This document shows, one piece after another, positions 8,910-17,164 of a DNA stretch of 41,730 nt. Source of the stretch: an uncultured Clostridia bacterium (GTDB lineage Bacteria; Bacillota; Clostridia; TANB77; CAG-508). The notes beneath the pieces are model-generated. The model did not search any database. It worked only from the letters and a program-made list of their open reading frames with translations, and was not told the DNA's origin. The first letter of the stretch is position 1, and the number at the start of each line of letters is the position of its first letter. A program made the translations under genes and the position numbers. Location of the stretch: the NCBI GenBank assembly GCA_934133175.1, contig CAKPAX010000012.1, positions 1 through 41,730 on the forward strand, read 5' to 3'.

Positions 8910-10028
8910 TTATTTATCATACTTATCTTCAAAGTCTTTTGCTTTAGTTTTTATCCTTAATCCTGCAACTATAGTAGCAATTACTGCTAAAACTATAGCA
9001 ATGTATAATATAGCATAAGTTCCTGTAAATGGCATATTTTTTATTGATACTGTTTTATTATTTGAATTATTATCTTTTGTATTAGACTTACTATTAGTTA
9101 AATCATTTCCTTTAATATTATTGGTATTCGTTGTATTAGAATTATTATTTTTTACATTATTTTGATTTGTGTTATTGTTTTTTACATTGTTATTATCATT
9201 CAAATTATTATCTTTATTTTCTCCATTATTATTTGAAGTATTATTATCATTATTATTTTTATTGTCATTTGTTGTGTTATCTTTATTTGTATCATCTTGT
9301 AAATCATCGTCAGTATCGTCATCAAGATTATTTTTATCATCATCTATATCTGTATCCGGGATATCATCAGTATCACCATTATTATCATCACTTATATCTT
9401 TATCAGGTGTCTTATTATCATTTGAGTTATTAGAATTATCATCTTTATTTACATCATCATTCGATGTATTGTTATCTTCTGAACTATTGTCTTGTTTTGT
9501 ATCATCATTTGATGTATTATCATCATTTGAATTATTATCTTTATTAGTATCATCTTTTGTTGTATTATCATTTTCTGAGTTGTCACCTTTATTTATTGTT
9601 ATACTTGCCTTTATTTCTTTGTTTTGAGTATATGTTTTTTCATTCAATTTAGTTACAAATTTTGCATCTTCCATATTGAAAGACATTATATTGTTTGTTA
9701 TACTTTTAACTTTAAATTTAACCTTTAATGTATTCGTTCCTCTTTTAACAATTTCAAAATATACACATGATACCTTTCCATCTTTATTTGCTACAGTTAA
9801 ATCGTCAGTTTGACTACCTAATAATTCTAAATTATTGTTATCATAATTTATTTTTAATGTAGCCCCAATTATGTCTTCACTAAAATTTATTGTTAGTATA
9901 ATTTCATCACCAACATTTATTTTATCTATTTTATTAAAACTCATATTTAATCCAAAACCAAAACTTGTTGTTGATATTGCTATTATAATCATTGTAACTA
10001 AACTTATTATACAAATTTTATTTTTCAT
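8910..10028 (-). CDS. Cell-wall-anchored surface protein with cohesin-like domain
   Basis: Secreted and probably sortase-linked. The start is the ATG at 10028; a TTG 18 nt earlier overlaps the SD (GGAGGAA) and is unlikely. There is a signal peptide (residues 1-25) and a beta-rich domain of about 120 residues resembling cohesin (INVGDEIILTINF...GATLKINYD...LELLG). A linker of nearly 180 residues made almost only of Asn, Asp, Thr, Ser and Lys follows, with a 16-residue repeat. The C-terminus is MPFTG (332-336), a hydrophobic helix and a basic tail, i.e. an LPXTG-like sorting signal with Met for Leu. It starts 18 nt after the GH5 stop, in the same operon. Cohesins bind dockerins, and the GH5 carries a dockerin-like module. 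The cohesin assignment is by pattern only. Confidence 0.7.
   Translation of the reverse strand: MKNKICIISLVTMIIIAISTTSFGFGLNMSFNKIDKINVGDEIILTINFSEDIIGATLKINYDNNNLELLGSQTDDLTVANKDGKVSCVYFEIVKRGTNTLKVKFKVKSITNNIMSFNMEDAKFVTKLNEKTYTQNKEIKASITINKGDNSENDNTTKDDTNKDNNSNDDNTSNDDTKQDNSSEDNNTSNDDVNKDDNSNNSNDNKTPDKDISDDNNGDTDDIPDTDIDDDKNNLDDDTDDDLQDDTNKDNTTNDNKNNNDNNTSNNNGENKDNNLNDNNNVKNNNTNQNNVKNNNSNTTNTNNIKGNDLTNSKSNTKDNNSNNKTVSIKNMPFTGTYAILYIAIVLAVIATIVAGLRIKTKAKDFEDKYDK
9021..9035 (-). other. Sequence coding for sortase-type sorting motif MPFTG
   Basis: Encodes Met-Pro-Phe-Thr-Gly directly before about 20 hydrophobic residues and a K/R-rich tail, the classic layout of a cell-wall sorting signal with Met in place of Leu. 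Confidence 0.65.
9423..9566 (-). repeat. Three tandem 48-bp coding repeats in the surface-protein linker
   Basis: Three consecutive 16-residue units share the pattern NT(S/T)xDDxxxDNxSxxx: the first begins NTTKDDTNKD, the second NTSNDDTKQD, the third NTSNDDVNKD. They form the start of the low-complexity spacer between the cohesin-like domain and the wall anchor and could change length by slippage. Confidence 0.75.
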
Positions 10029-10046
10029 GTTATTTATTTCCTCCAA

Positions 10047-11525
10047 TTATCTCTTCAAGGCTTCTAGTAGCCATTTTCCCTCTTCTGATAATTCTTCTTT
10101 AGTCCAATTAGATAATTTTTCTGTGTTTTTTAAAATTGATGAACTTTCATTTTTATTTGACAAGTTCCAACACATCCAACTTATATTATTACTATTTAAA
10201 TAATCTATCCATTTATTAGCTTCTTCTATATCCTCTGCTCCATTGCCAGAAGCATCACATATTCCAAATTCAGTTACAAATATTGGTAAACCAGCATTTA
10301 AAGCTGTGTTTAATTTTTGTCTTAAGTAATCTTTGTGAGTTGCTGCATAAAAATGTAATGTATACATTATATTTTCATATCCATTTATCGGACTTTTTGC
10401 AACTACATCAACATCTTGTGACCACGTAGGCGTTCCTACCACTATAATTGCATCTTCATCTATTTCTCTTATTTCTTTAATTACGTCTTGTGCGTATGGT
10501 TTTATATCTCTCTCCCATTGAACATCTCCATTAGGCTCATTACATATTTCATATATTACATTATTATTTTCTTTGTATTTTTCTGCCATTTCTTTAAAGA
10601 AATTTATAGCTGCTACTTTATTAGTATTTGGATTACCATCACTTAATATGTGCCAATCTATAATTACATACAAACCAGCATCTGTTGCATACTCTACACC
10701 ATTTTCTACAATTTTGTGTAAATTAGTATTATACCCAACATTAGGATCCGAGTACATTGCAAGCCTTACAGCATTTATTTTCCAATTATCTCTCATGTAT
10801 TCAAAAGTTTCTTTGTTTACATACTGAGGATACCATTGTAATCCATGAGTACTTACACCTTTTAATTGAAACTTTTCACCATTTTCATCTATTATATTAG
10901 TTCCATTTACACTTAATGCTCCATGTTCTTCTAGTGGTGTCATATCATTATCTATATCGTCATCTTGATCACCAGAATTATCAAAATCTTCTATACTTCC
11001 ATAAGGAATATTTGATACTATTTCACTATTTGCTTGTCCTAAATATGTATTTACCATTTTCATTATATCTTCTATATCTAATGTATCATCTTCATTTTGT
11101 AAATTACCTGCTATTTTTTGTAGTGAATCTAATGTTATATTTCCTAAATAACTATTTTGAATCATTTCTATATCTTTTTCAGAACATATATAACCATCCT
11201 TATTTACATCACCATACAAAATAACCTTATAATCATTTCCGTTTACTGTTATTAAATCTCCTGTTTTTACTAAATCATTTTCATTTAATTGTTTATTATT
11301 TCCATCTTTTATTTGTGTTATCTTTTTGTCAAATTTCATTGTCTCTTGTTTAGTTGTTTTTCTTGTTACTGTATTTTTATCTAATATTATTGTAACAACA
11401 TTTTCATTTGCTGCTAATTCTTCATAATATTTTATATCTTTTATATTTTCATCTGTTGCAAAAACATTATTTGAAATAAAAATAAAAAATATTATCATAA
11501 AAATCGAAATTAAATGTTTTTTCAT
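10047..11525 (-). CDS. Secreted GH5 (endoglucanase-type) with dockerin-like module
   Basis: Probable beta-1,4-glucan-type endo-hydrolase. The start is the ATG at 11525, with GGGAGG upstream and a classic signal peptide (1-23, ending VFA). A beta region (about 40-104) leads into a dockerin-like pair of helices (105-163). The first loop, DVNKDGYICSEKD, is one residue longer than the canonical 12. The second, NLQNEDDTLDIED, has lost several calcium ligands. The GH5 catalytic domain (about 203-492) has HGLQWYPQYV, the acid/base glutamate E330 in CNEP and the nucleophile E419 in FVTEFG, a pattern like subfamily GH5_2. The dockerin-like module is internal rather than C-terminal. It is first in a two-gene operon with the cohesin-like surface protein. 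Confidence 0.88.
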   Translation of the reverse strand: MKKHLISIFMIIFFIFISNNVFATDENIKDIKYYEELAANENVVTIILDKNTVTRKTTKQETMKFDKKITQIKDGNNKQLNENDLVKTGDLITVNGNDYKVILYGDVNKDGYICSEKDIEMIQNSYLGNITLDSLQKIAGNLQNEDDTLDIEDIMKMVNTYLGQANSEIVSNIPYGSIEDFDNSGDQDDDIDNDMTPLEEHGALSVNGTNIIDENGEKFQLKGVSTHGLQWYPQYVNKETFEYMRDNWKINAVRLAMYSDPNVGYNTNLHKIVENGVEYATDAGLYVIIDWHILSDGNPNTNKVAAINFFKEMAEKYKENNNVIYEICNEPNGDVQWERDIKPYAQDVIKEIREIDEDAIIVVGTPTWSQDVDVVAKSPINGYENIMYTLHFYAATHKDYLRQKLNTALNAGLPIFVTEFGICDASGNGAEDIEEANKWIDYLNSNNISWMCWNLSNKNESSSILKNTEKLSNWTKEELSEEGKWLLEALKR

Positions 11526-11553
11526 ATTTATACATCCTCCCTGACACTTTATA

Positions 11554-11582
11554 ATTATACTATAATTTACCATTTTTAGCAA
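11554..11582 (-). promoter_or_regulatory. Promoter of the GH5-cohesin operon
   Basis: TTGCTA (11577-11582), 17-nt spacer, perfect TATAAT (11554-11559) on the minus strand, giving a leader of about 20 nt before the GH5 ATG. Confidence 0.8.
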
Positions 11583-11603
11583 TAGTTATGTAAATTAATT
11601 TTA

Positions 11604-11635
11604 AAAAACAATGCTATTTAAAAAGCATTGTTTTT
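11604..11635 (-). terminator. Intrinsic terminator of the P-type ATPase gene
   Basis: Perfect 12-bp stem (11604-11615 with 11624-11635), 8-nt loop, T-run on the minus strand, 5 bp past the ATPase stop. The A/T flanks make it work in both directions. Confidence 0.9.
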
Positions 11636-11640
11636 ATCTT

Positions 11641-14361
11641 TTACTCATCTTTAGTTGTATTAATTTTTAATAATTTAAATATTTCTACTATTACAATAGG
11701 AGCAAATATTAAACATACTGTTTCTACTATGTTTTGTGTTGGTAATAATGGTATACTAAATATATTTCTTAAAGCTGGAACAAATAATATTACAAACATT
11801 AATGCAGCAGATGCTATTATTGCTAATACTAATTTTGAATTATTAAATATATTTGCTCTAAATATTGATTTTTTATTATCTCTAATATTAAACACATGCA
11901 CTAATTCTGATAAAGCTAATACACAAAATGCCATTGTTTGTCCAACTTCTATTTTTGTTTCATCTAAAGTAAGATTTCCAATTGGCTCTGTTGTTGTTCC
12001 TAATCCTATCATAAATGCTACTAATGTTAATAATCCAATCATAATACCTTGATATGCAATTCTAAATGTCATGCCTTTTGTAAATATTCCTTTACTTGGT
12101 TTTACAGGTTTTCTATTCATTATATTGTCATTTGCAGGATCAAATGCTAATGCTAATGCTGGCAATGAATCTGTTACTAAATTTATCCATAAAATGTGTA
12201 TTGGCATTAATATTTCTAATTGTGATACATCTGTTATTCCAAACCATTTGCTAAATAATGGTGTTAATAACGTCGCTAAAAATAATACTATAATTTCTCC
12301 AACATTGCTTGAAAGTAAAAATTGTATAACTTTTAAGATATTATCATATATTCTTCTTCCTTCTTCTACCGCAGATACAACTGTTGCAAAATTGTCATCT
12401 GTTAATATAACATCTGCTGCTTCTTTTGCAACATCAGTTCCAACAACTCCCATTGCACAACCTATATCAGCAGTTTTTAAAGCTGGACTATCATTCACTC
12501 CATCACCAGTCATTGCAACTATTTGATTATTTTTCTGCCATGCTCTTACAATTCTAACTTTATGTTCTGGTGAAACTCTTGCATATACAGAATAATGCCT
12601 AACATTTTTTTCTAATTCTTCATCTGTCATATTTTCTAAATCAGTACCTGTTATTGCTTCGTCTTCATTTTCTAATATGCCTAATTTTTTTGCAATTGCT
12701 GTTGCTGTTATTTTATGGTCACCTGTTATCATTACTGTTTTTATACCTGCAGTTTTACATTTTTCTACAGCTATTTTAGCTTCTTCTCTAGGTGGATCTA
12801 TCATTCCAACCATTCCAATATAAATCAAGTCATTTTCTATTGTTTTCATTTCTTCTTTATTTGGAATATGATCAATTTCTTTATATGCCATTGCTAAAAC
12901 TCTTAATGCCTCTTTTGCCATTGTTTCATTATTTTTAGCAATTTCTTTTTTGTAATTTTCTATATCATTTTTTATTTCTCCGTTTATAATATATGAATTA
13001 CATCTTTTTAATAATTCATCTACTCCACCTTTTGTATAAACAATATATTTTCCATTATTTTCATTTACTGTTGTCATTAATTTTCTATCAGAGTCAAATG
13101 GTATTTCGTCTAATCTAGGCATTCTGTCATATATACTTGGATCAAAATCTAAAGTAAACGCCATATCTACTAGTGCTGTCTCTGTTGGATCTCCTGTTAA
13201 CTCATTGTCTGATGAAATCTTTGTATCATTACACAACATACTTGATAATACTAATTTTTTTATTTCATCATCTTCTGCTTTTACATCTGACAAATTTTCT
13301 AATTTGTTATTCCAAAATACTTTTTCCACTGTCATTTTATTTTGTGTTAATGTTCCTGTTTTATCTGAACATATTACAGTTGCACTTCCTAATGTTTCAA
13401 CAGCTGGTAATCTTTTAACAATTGCATTTCTTTTTACCATTTTTTGAACACCAATTGCTAATACTATTGTAGAAACAGCAGCCAATCCCTCTGGTATAGC
13501 TGCAACAGCAAGTGATACTGCTGTCATAAACATTGCTATTGGTTCTTTTCCTTGTAATAAACCTACTACAAATATAAAAGCACATATTGCTAATGCTACA
13601 ATTCCTAATGTTTTTCCTAAACTATTTAATTTTGTTTGAAGTGGTGTTTCTTGTTTTTCTGTTGAATTTATTATTCCTGCAATTTTACCAACTTCTGTAT
13701 TCATTCCAGTTTCTACAACTACGCCTTTTCCTCTTCCATATGTAATTAAACTAGAAGAAAATAACATATTTACTCTATCGCCTATTCCTGTTTCTTCTTT
13801 TTCTATTACTTCTGCTGTTTTCTCTACTGGAACTGATTCACCTGTTAATGATGACTCTTGTGATTTTAGGTTTGCTTCTTCTATTATTCTTAAATCTGCT
13901 GGAATATAGTCCCCTGTGTCTAATACAACTATATCTCCTTGTACTAATTCTCTTGATGGTACTACTGTAATATTTCCATCTCTTATAACTTTTGCAGCAT
14001 GATCACTTAATTTTTTTAAAGCTTCTAAAGATTTTTCAGCTTTTGCTTCTTGAGCAACACCTATTATTGCATTTACCAAAACTACTATTAAAATTATTAT
14101 TGTATCTGTAATTCCTTCTCCATTTGCAATTCCTACTGCCCCTGAAACAATTGCTGCTATTATAAGTACTATTATAGAAAAGTCTTTAAATTGTTCTATA
14201 AACTTTTGAAATAAATTTTTCTTTTTTCCTTCTTTTAATTCATTAAAACCGTTTTCTTCTTGTCTTCCTTTCACCTCTTCAGTTGTTAGTCCATTTTTTA
14301 AGTCTGTTTTTAAATTTTTTTCAACCTCTTCAATTTCTTGATTAAACCACTTTTTTTCCAT
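11641..14361 (-). CDS. P-type IIA cation ATPase (Ca2+/Mn2+ exporter type)
   Basis: Pumps a divalent cation out of the cytoplasm with ATP. The start is the ATG at 14361 with AAGGAGG 6 nt upstream; an in-frame ATG 78 nt earlier has no SD. Motifs: actuator TGES (173-176), ion-site PEGL in M4 (290-293), phosphorylation DKTGT (D333), TGDHKITA, TGDGVNDSPALK, NVGE in M5 and NLVTDSLPALAL in M6. The M4-M6 ligands match SERCA-type Ca2+ pumps. The upstream yybP-ykoY riboswitch argues that Mn2+ is the regulating, and perhaps exported, ion; PacL/YoaB-type ATPases under this riboswitch are known. 906 aa is a normal length. It has its own leader and terminator. Confidence 0.95.
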   Translation of the reverse strand: MEKKWFNQEIEEVEKNLKTDLKNGLTTEEVKGRQEENGFNELKEGKKKNLFQKFIEQFKDFSIIVLIIAAIVSGAVGIANGEGITDTIIILIVVLVNAIIGVAQEAKAEKSLEALKKLSDHAAKVIRDGNITVVPSRELVQGDIVVLDTGDYIPADLRIIEEANLKSQESSLTGESVPVEKTAEVIEKEETGIGDRVNMLFSSSLITYGRGKGVVVETGMNTEVGKIAGIINSTEKQETPLQTKLNSLGKTLGIVALAICAFIFVVGLLQGKEPIAMFMTAVSLAVAAIPEGLAAVSTIVLAIGVQKMVKRNAIVKRLPAVETLGSATVICSDKTGTLTQNKMTVEKVFWNNKLENLSDVKAEDDEIKKLVLSSMLCNDTKISSDNELTGDPTETALVDMAFTLDFDPSIYDRMPRLDEIPFDSDRKLMTTVNENNGKYIVYTKGGVDELLKRCNSYIINGEIKNDIENYKKEIAKNNETMAKEALRVLAMAYKEIDHIPNKEEMKTIENDLIYIGMVGMIDPPREEAKIAVEKCKTAGIKTVMITGDHKITATAIAKKLGILENEDEAITGTDLENMTDEELEKNVRHYSVYARVSPEHKVRIVRAWQKNNQIVAMTGDGVNDSPALKTADIGCAMGVVGTDVAKEAADVILTDDNFATVVSAVEEGRRIYDNILKVIQFLLSSNVGEIIVLFLATLLTPLFSKWFGITDVSQLEILMPIHILWINLVTDSLPALALAFDPANDNIMNRKPVKPSKGIFTKGMTFRIAYQGIMIGLLTLVAFMIGLGTTTEPIGNLTLDETKIEVGQTMAFCVLALSELVHVFNIRDNKKSIFRANIFNNSKLVLAIIASAALMFVILFVPALRNIFSIPLLPTQNIVETVCLIFAPIVIVEIFKLLKINTTKDE

Positions 14362-14460
14362 AATAATCCTCCTTATATTATTATAACCATTTATAATTAA
14401 TATTATAGTACCAAAGCAAAGATAATAGTGTATTTGCATTTATCAAAATTCTAAAATCTA

Positions 14461-14492
14461 CATCTTTGTTCTTGTTAGAAATTTAGCAAAGC
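14461..14492. repeat. Copy A of a short intergenic repeat
   Basis: About 32 nt (begins CATCTTTGTTC, ends GCAAAGC) that closely match a segment at 21684-21714, also intergenic. It lies in the ATPase mRNA leader, between the riboswitch terminator and the start codon. Confidence 0.5.
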
Positions 14493-14518
14493 TTATATAT
14501 TTTTTTCTATATATAAAA

Positions 14519-14569
14519 AGACTTTTAAAGAAAAATTATAATTTATTTATAATCTTTCTTTAAAAGTCT
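14519..14569 (-). terminator. Riboswitch-controlled terminator hairpin
   Basis: Perfect 15-bp arms (14519-14533 with 14555-14569) extended inside by ATTATAA/TTATAAT, followed on the minus strand by TTTTTATATAT. The first arm in the RNA shares the CTTTTAAA segment that also closes helix P1 of the aptamer, so P1 and the terminator exclude each other. This predicts that ligand binding turns the gene on. Confidence 0.85.
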
Positions 14570-14652
14570 CGCTTACTTTTTTAAAGCTTACTAACCAGAT
14601 ACTAATTGTATCGCGACTGTTGACTAGTAATTTAAAGCTACTCCCCTTTAAA
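14559..14652 (-). ncRNA. yybP-ykoY (Mn2+) riboswitch aptamer
   Basis: The minus strand reads TTTAAAGGGGAGTAGC at the 5' side and GTAAGCGAGACTTTTAAA at the 3' side. GGGGAGUAGC and GCGAGAC are the hallmark loops of the yybP-ykoY manganese riboswitch. P1 is formed by TTTAAAGG with CTTTTAAA, and an internal hairpin GATAC-AATTA-GTATC is visible. A TTGACA box sits 28 nt upstream (14681-14686), but its -10 is weak; read-through from the tRNA-Glu promoter is also possible. The downstream gene is a P-type cation ATPase, a known target class. The assignment rests on recognised sequence motifs, not a covariance search. Confidence 0.82.
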
Positions 14653-14692
14653 TTTATTTAATTTATATACCAATATTTTTTGTCAATAAAAT

Positions 14693-14767
14693 TGGTGACC
14701 CCTACGGGAATCGAACCCATGATTCCACCTTGAGAGGGTGGCGTCTTAACCGCTTGACCAAGGGGCC
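14693..14767 (-). tRNA. tRNA-Glu (CTC)
   Basis: Acceptor GGCCCCT pairs with AGGGGTC; discriminator A and encoded CCA follow. The anticodon arm is CCACC-CTCTCAA-GGTGG with anticodon CTC, and the T arm GGGTTCGATTCCC is intact. It has its own promoter at 14783-14811. Confidence 0.95.
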
Positions 14768-14782
14768 TTATAATACTATATA

Positions 14783-14811
14783 TTTATATCATTTTTTTTT
14801 AATTTAGTCAA
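14783..14811 (-). promoter_or_regulatory. Promoter of tRNA-Glu
   Basis: TTGACT (14806-14811), 17-nt spacer, TATAAA (14783-14788), 16 nt upstream of the mature 5' end. Between it and the mrnC terminator (14812-14904) I see only AT-rich sequence. Confidence 0.75.
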
Positions 14812-14904
14812 CAAATAATATAATTTTATTTTAATTCCAAATTTAAAATGCCTTAATTTCTATTTTTAATTATATTTTAAAAGATATAAATTTTAATTTT
14901 AGAC

Positions 14905-14952
14905 AAAAATGCAGGAAAATTGACTTTTAATTTATCTTTTTCCTACATTTTT
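14905..14952 (-). terminator. Terminator after mrnC
   Basis: 15-bp stem with one G-U pair (14905-14919 with 14938-14952) around an 18-nt loop; A/T flanks on both sides. It lies 60 bp past the mrnC stop. Confidence 0.7.
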
Positions 14953-15012
14953 ATTTTTACACTCTGTTATGTTTTTAGGTTGTCAAAAAACTACGTCCCC
15001 ATTGACATTTTT

Positions 15013-15408
15013 TCAAACTATCTTATTTAATATTTCTTTTAATCTTTTATTTTGCTTTGTTAAATATAAATATCCAATCAATGCTTCAAATGCTGTTGCA
15101 TACATATATTCTTGTACATTAGAATTTTTAGGCACATGATGATTTTCTGTATTTCTTCCTCTTCTTACAATTTCTTTTTCTTCTTCTGTTAAATCTTCAT
15201 ATATATTTTTTAATATATTTGCTTGAGCAGATGCTTTTACATATTTTATTGCTTCTATATGCAATTTATGTGGTTTTAAATTTGTTGTATTTATCAAATA
15301 AGTTCTAATAAATAATTCATATACATTATCCCCAATATATGCCCATGTTAATGGATTCATTAACCTAATATCTTTTATATCTTTTTCTATATTTATAAAT
15401 TCTTCCAA
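15013..15408 (-). CDS. mrnC: Mini-ribonuclease III
   Basis: Dimeric RNase III-like enzyme that matures 23S rRNA ends without a dsRNA-binding domain. The catalytic region LTWAYIGDNVYE carries Asp27, and the second acidic motif TAFEALIGYLYL carries Glu108. 131 aa is the normal size. The start is a TTG with AAGGTG 8 nt upstream; starting at the later ATG (codon 17) would leave too short an N-terminus before the conserved helix. It follows rbgA by 20 bp in one operon; both act in large-subunit ribosome assembly. Confidence 0.95.
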   Translation of the reverse strand: MEEFINIEKDIKDIRLMNPLTWAYIGDNVYELFIRTYLINTTNLKPHKLHIEAIKYVKASAQANILKNIYEDLTEEEKEIVRRGRNTENHHVPKNSNVQEYMYATAFEALIGYLYLTKQNKRLKEILNKIV

Positions 15409-15428
15409 GTTTTCACCTTCTATTTTTA

Positions 15429-16391
15429 TTATTTTGTATTTGGATTTTCTAATGTTATTTTTCCAAGCTTTCCGCTTCTAAAATCGTCTAATATTATTCT
15501 TGCAGTTTTTTCTTCGTCTATTTTTCCTCCTGACATTATTGCCCCTCTTTTTTTACCTATTAATAACATTATTTCATATATATTTGCATTTTCATTTTGA
15601 GGCATTTGCATTATTTGTTCTACTTCCTCTTCTGTTATTTTATATCTTTCACATAAATTCAATTTATATTTACTGTTTAATAATGCTTTTATTAAATTAA
15701 ATGCTATTTCTGTTCTTTCTAAAATGTCATCTTTTATTGTTCCTGTAAATGCTAAATTTAATGCTATTTCTTCATTTTCAAATTTTGGCCATAATACACC
15801 TGGAGTATCTAATAACTCTATTTTTTCATTTACTCTTATCCATTGTTTTGATCTAGTTACACCTGGTCTATTAGCTACTTCTAGTGATGTTTTTTTAGCT
15901 ACACGATTTATAAATGATGATTTTCCTACATTTGGAATTCCAAGAATCATTACTCTTATTTTTTTGCCGACTCTTCCTTTTTCAGATGACTTTGTTAAAT
16001 CTTCGTTCATTATTTTTTCTATTTCTCTTAAGCAGTTTTGTATACCATTCCCAGAATTTGAGTCTGTTAATAATGCTGGAATATTCTGTTTTGTAAAATA
16101 TTCTATCCATGCTTTGTTTAATCCCTCATCTGATAAGTCACATTTATTTAATAGTACTATTTTCTTTTTACCTTTTGTTATTTTTTCTATTTCTGGATTT
16201 CTACTAGACAACGGTATTCTTGCATCTAGCAATTCAATTACTACATCTATTAATCTTAAGTCCTCTATTATTTGTCTTCTTGTTTTTGCCATATGACCTG
16301 GATACCAATTTATATTATATTTGCTATTTTCTTCTTTATTTTCATTTTTTACTTTTTCTTGTCTCATTTTTCTTTTTTGATACATGTCCAT
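15429..16391 (-). CDS. rbgA: Ribosome biogenesis GTPase RbgA (YlqF)
   Basis: Circularly permuted GTPase needed for late 50S assembly. The order of G motifs is permuted: NKCDL (G4) precedes GIPNVGKSS (G1), then RPGVT (G2) and DTPG (G3). The diagnostic NWYPGHMAK lies near residue 28. A C-terminal RNA-binding helical domain is present; 320 aa is slightly longer than usual because of a charged N-terminal extension. The promoter (16439-16467) overlaps the end of a recombinase remnant. An ATG two codons downstream is an alternative start. Confidence 0.95.
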   Translation of the reverse strand: MDMYQKRKMRQEKVKNENKEENSKYNINWYPGHMAKTRRQIIEDLRLIDVVIELLDARIPLSSRNPEIEKITKGKKKIVLLNKCDLSDEGLNKAWIEYFTKQNIPALLTDSNSGNGIQNCLREIEKIMNEDLTKSSEKGRVGKKIRVMILGIPNVGKSSFINRVAKKTSLEVANRPGVTRSKQWIRVNEKIELLDTPGVLWPKFENEEIALNLAFTGTIKDDILERTEIAFNLIKALLNSKYKLNLCERYKITEEEVEQIMQMPQNENANIYEIMLLIGKKRGAIMSGGKIDEEKTARIILDDFRSGKLGKITLENPNTK

Positions 16392-16434
16392 ATATATTAT
16401 TCACTTCCATTCTATCTTTCATTTTTACAACTTC

Positions 16435-16935
16435 CTATATTATAGCACAATTATTTATTTTTATAAAGTCACTCGCTTGAATAAATTCATCTTGATATCT
16501 AAATTTTATCTTAATCCCGCCATTTTCTTCTATATAAATATTGTCTATTAGTTCATATATAGTTTTAGAATTAAGTTTTTCTATTTATTCAAACTCTGTA
16601 AATGTACTCATCCACTTTTTATTTGCTATACTATTAGACTTATTATTTTTTAATTTATTATTCAATTCTTTTTTTATTTTGTTTAATTCTTTTATATGTT
16701 CGCAATAATCTTTACGATATTCTTCATATTCAGTTTGATTTATAATTTCATCTGTTAGATCACTTAACAGCTCTCTATCTAATTTTAAATATTTTTCCTT
16801 TTCTTTTTCTATACTATCAATTCTATTCATTAGAATTTCATAATCAATTGATTTATTTTTTGAAATCTTATCTATCATTTTCGCTGTATTGTGAACAAGT
16901 TCAATTTGTTTATTTATCAGTTGTAAAACTATAAG
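16435..16935 (-). pseudogene. Remnant of a large serine recombinase (C-terminal part)
   Basis: Translation from 16935 gives a Lys/Glu-rich coiled coil (MIDKISKNKSIDYEILMNRI..., then EYEEYRKDYCEHIKELNKIK) ending TEFE, then an in-frame TAA (16585-16587), and in the same frame IEKLNSKTIYELIDNIYIEE...IKIKFRYQDEF before a TAG. The coiled coil plus the ELIDKIxV-type beta segment is the known C-terminal end of transposon-type serine recombinases. The catalytic N-terminal domain is absent; a stop precedes position 16935. An ATG-initiated 97-aa piece (16585-16878) is open but lacks an SD, so I treat the whole as decayed. Confidence 0.75.
16439..16467 (-). promoter_or_regulatory. Promoter of rbgA-mrnC, extended -10
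   Basis: TTTATA (16462-16467), 17-nt spacer ending TGC, then TATAAT (16439-16444): an extended -10 promoter. It overlaps the last codons of the recombinase remnant. Confidence 0.65.
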
Positions 16936-16975
16936 TTATCCGAGGTCCCAGCATAGCTGTAGGATTACTCTAAAG

Positions 16976-17098
16976 TTATTCATTTATTTTATCTTTTGTA
17001 GTAATAATATTATTTTTTATTTTTTGCACTCCAACAATACTTTTATCAATTTTCCTGATTGTTTCTTGAGGTTTTACTTTTATTTTTATATCTGGCAT
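16976..17098 (-). CDS. Small ORF, 40 aa, possibly a mobile-element gene fragment
   Basis: ATG with GGGGG 6 nt upstream; it begins MPDIKIKVKPQETIRKIDKS. Lysine-rich with no membrane segment. From memory, longer proteins with a similar start sit beside recombinases in clostridial mobile elements, so this may be the surviving N-terminal end of one. That link is tentative. Between its stop and the recombinase remnant lies about 40 nt of sequence with no gene I can support. Confidence 0.4.
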   Translation of the reverse strand: MPDIKIKVKPQETIRKIDKSIVGVQKIKNNIITTKDKINE

Positions 17099-17123
17099 AT
17101 ATATTCCCCCTTTCTTTTGAGCA

Positions 17124-17152
17124 TAAAAAAAGAAGCTGATTTCTCAACTTCT
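17124..17152 (-). terminator. Terminator of the ADP-ribosylglycohydrolase operon
   Basis: 9-bp stem with one G-U pair (17131-17139 with 17144-17152), 4-nt loop and a T7 run on the minus strand, 13 bp past the last stop. Confidence 0.85.
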
Positions 17153-17164
17153 AAATAAATTATT

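Noticed and set aside
9100..9600. Low-complexity repeats as a CRISPR array
   Set aside because: They are in frame, coding Asn/Asp-rich linker units directly in tandem, with no unique spacers. No CRISPR or cas gene was seen anywhere.
12071..12526. Plus-strand 151-aa open frame inside the P-type ATPase gene
   Set aside because: It has no SD and is the reverse complement of well-conserved ATPase motifs; it is open only because the antisense of AT-rich codons has few stops. The same holds for 15724-16296 and 9169-9627.
14693..14767. tRNA-Glu as the attachment site of the decayed element
   Set aside because: I found no second copy of its 3' end in the window, and serine recombinases rarely target tRNA genes.
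16941..16947. CGG in the reading PTAMLGPR upstream of the recombinase remnant as a fourth shift site
   Set aside because: That short frame has no start or SD, and a +1 shift there leads straight to a TAA; it is decayed intergenic sequence.
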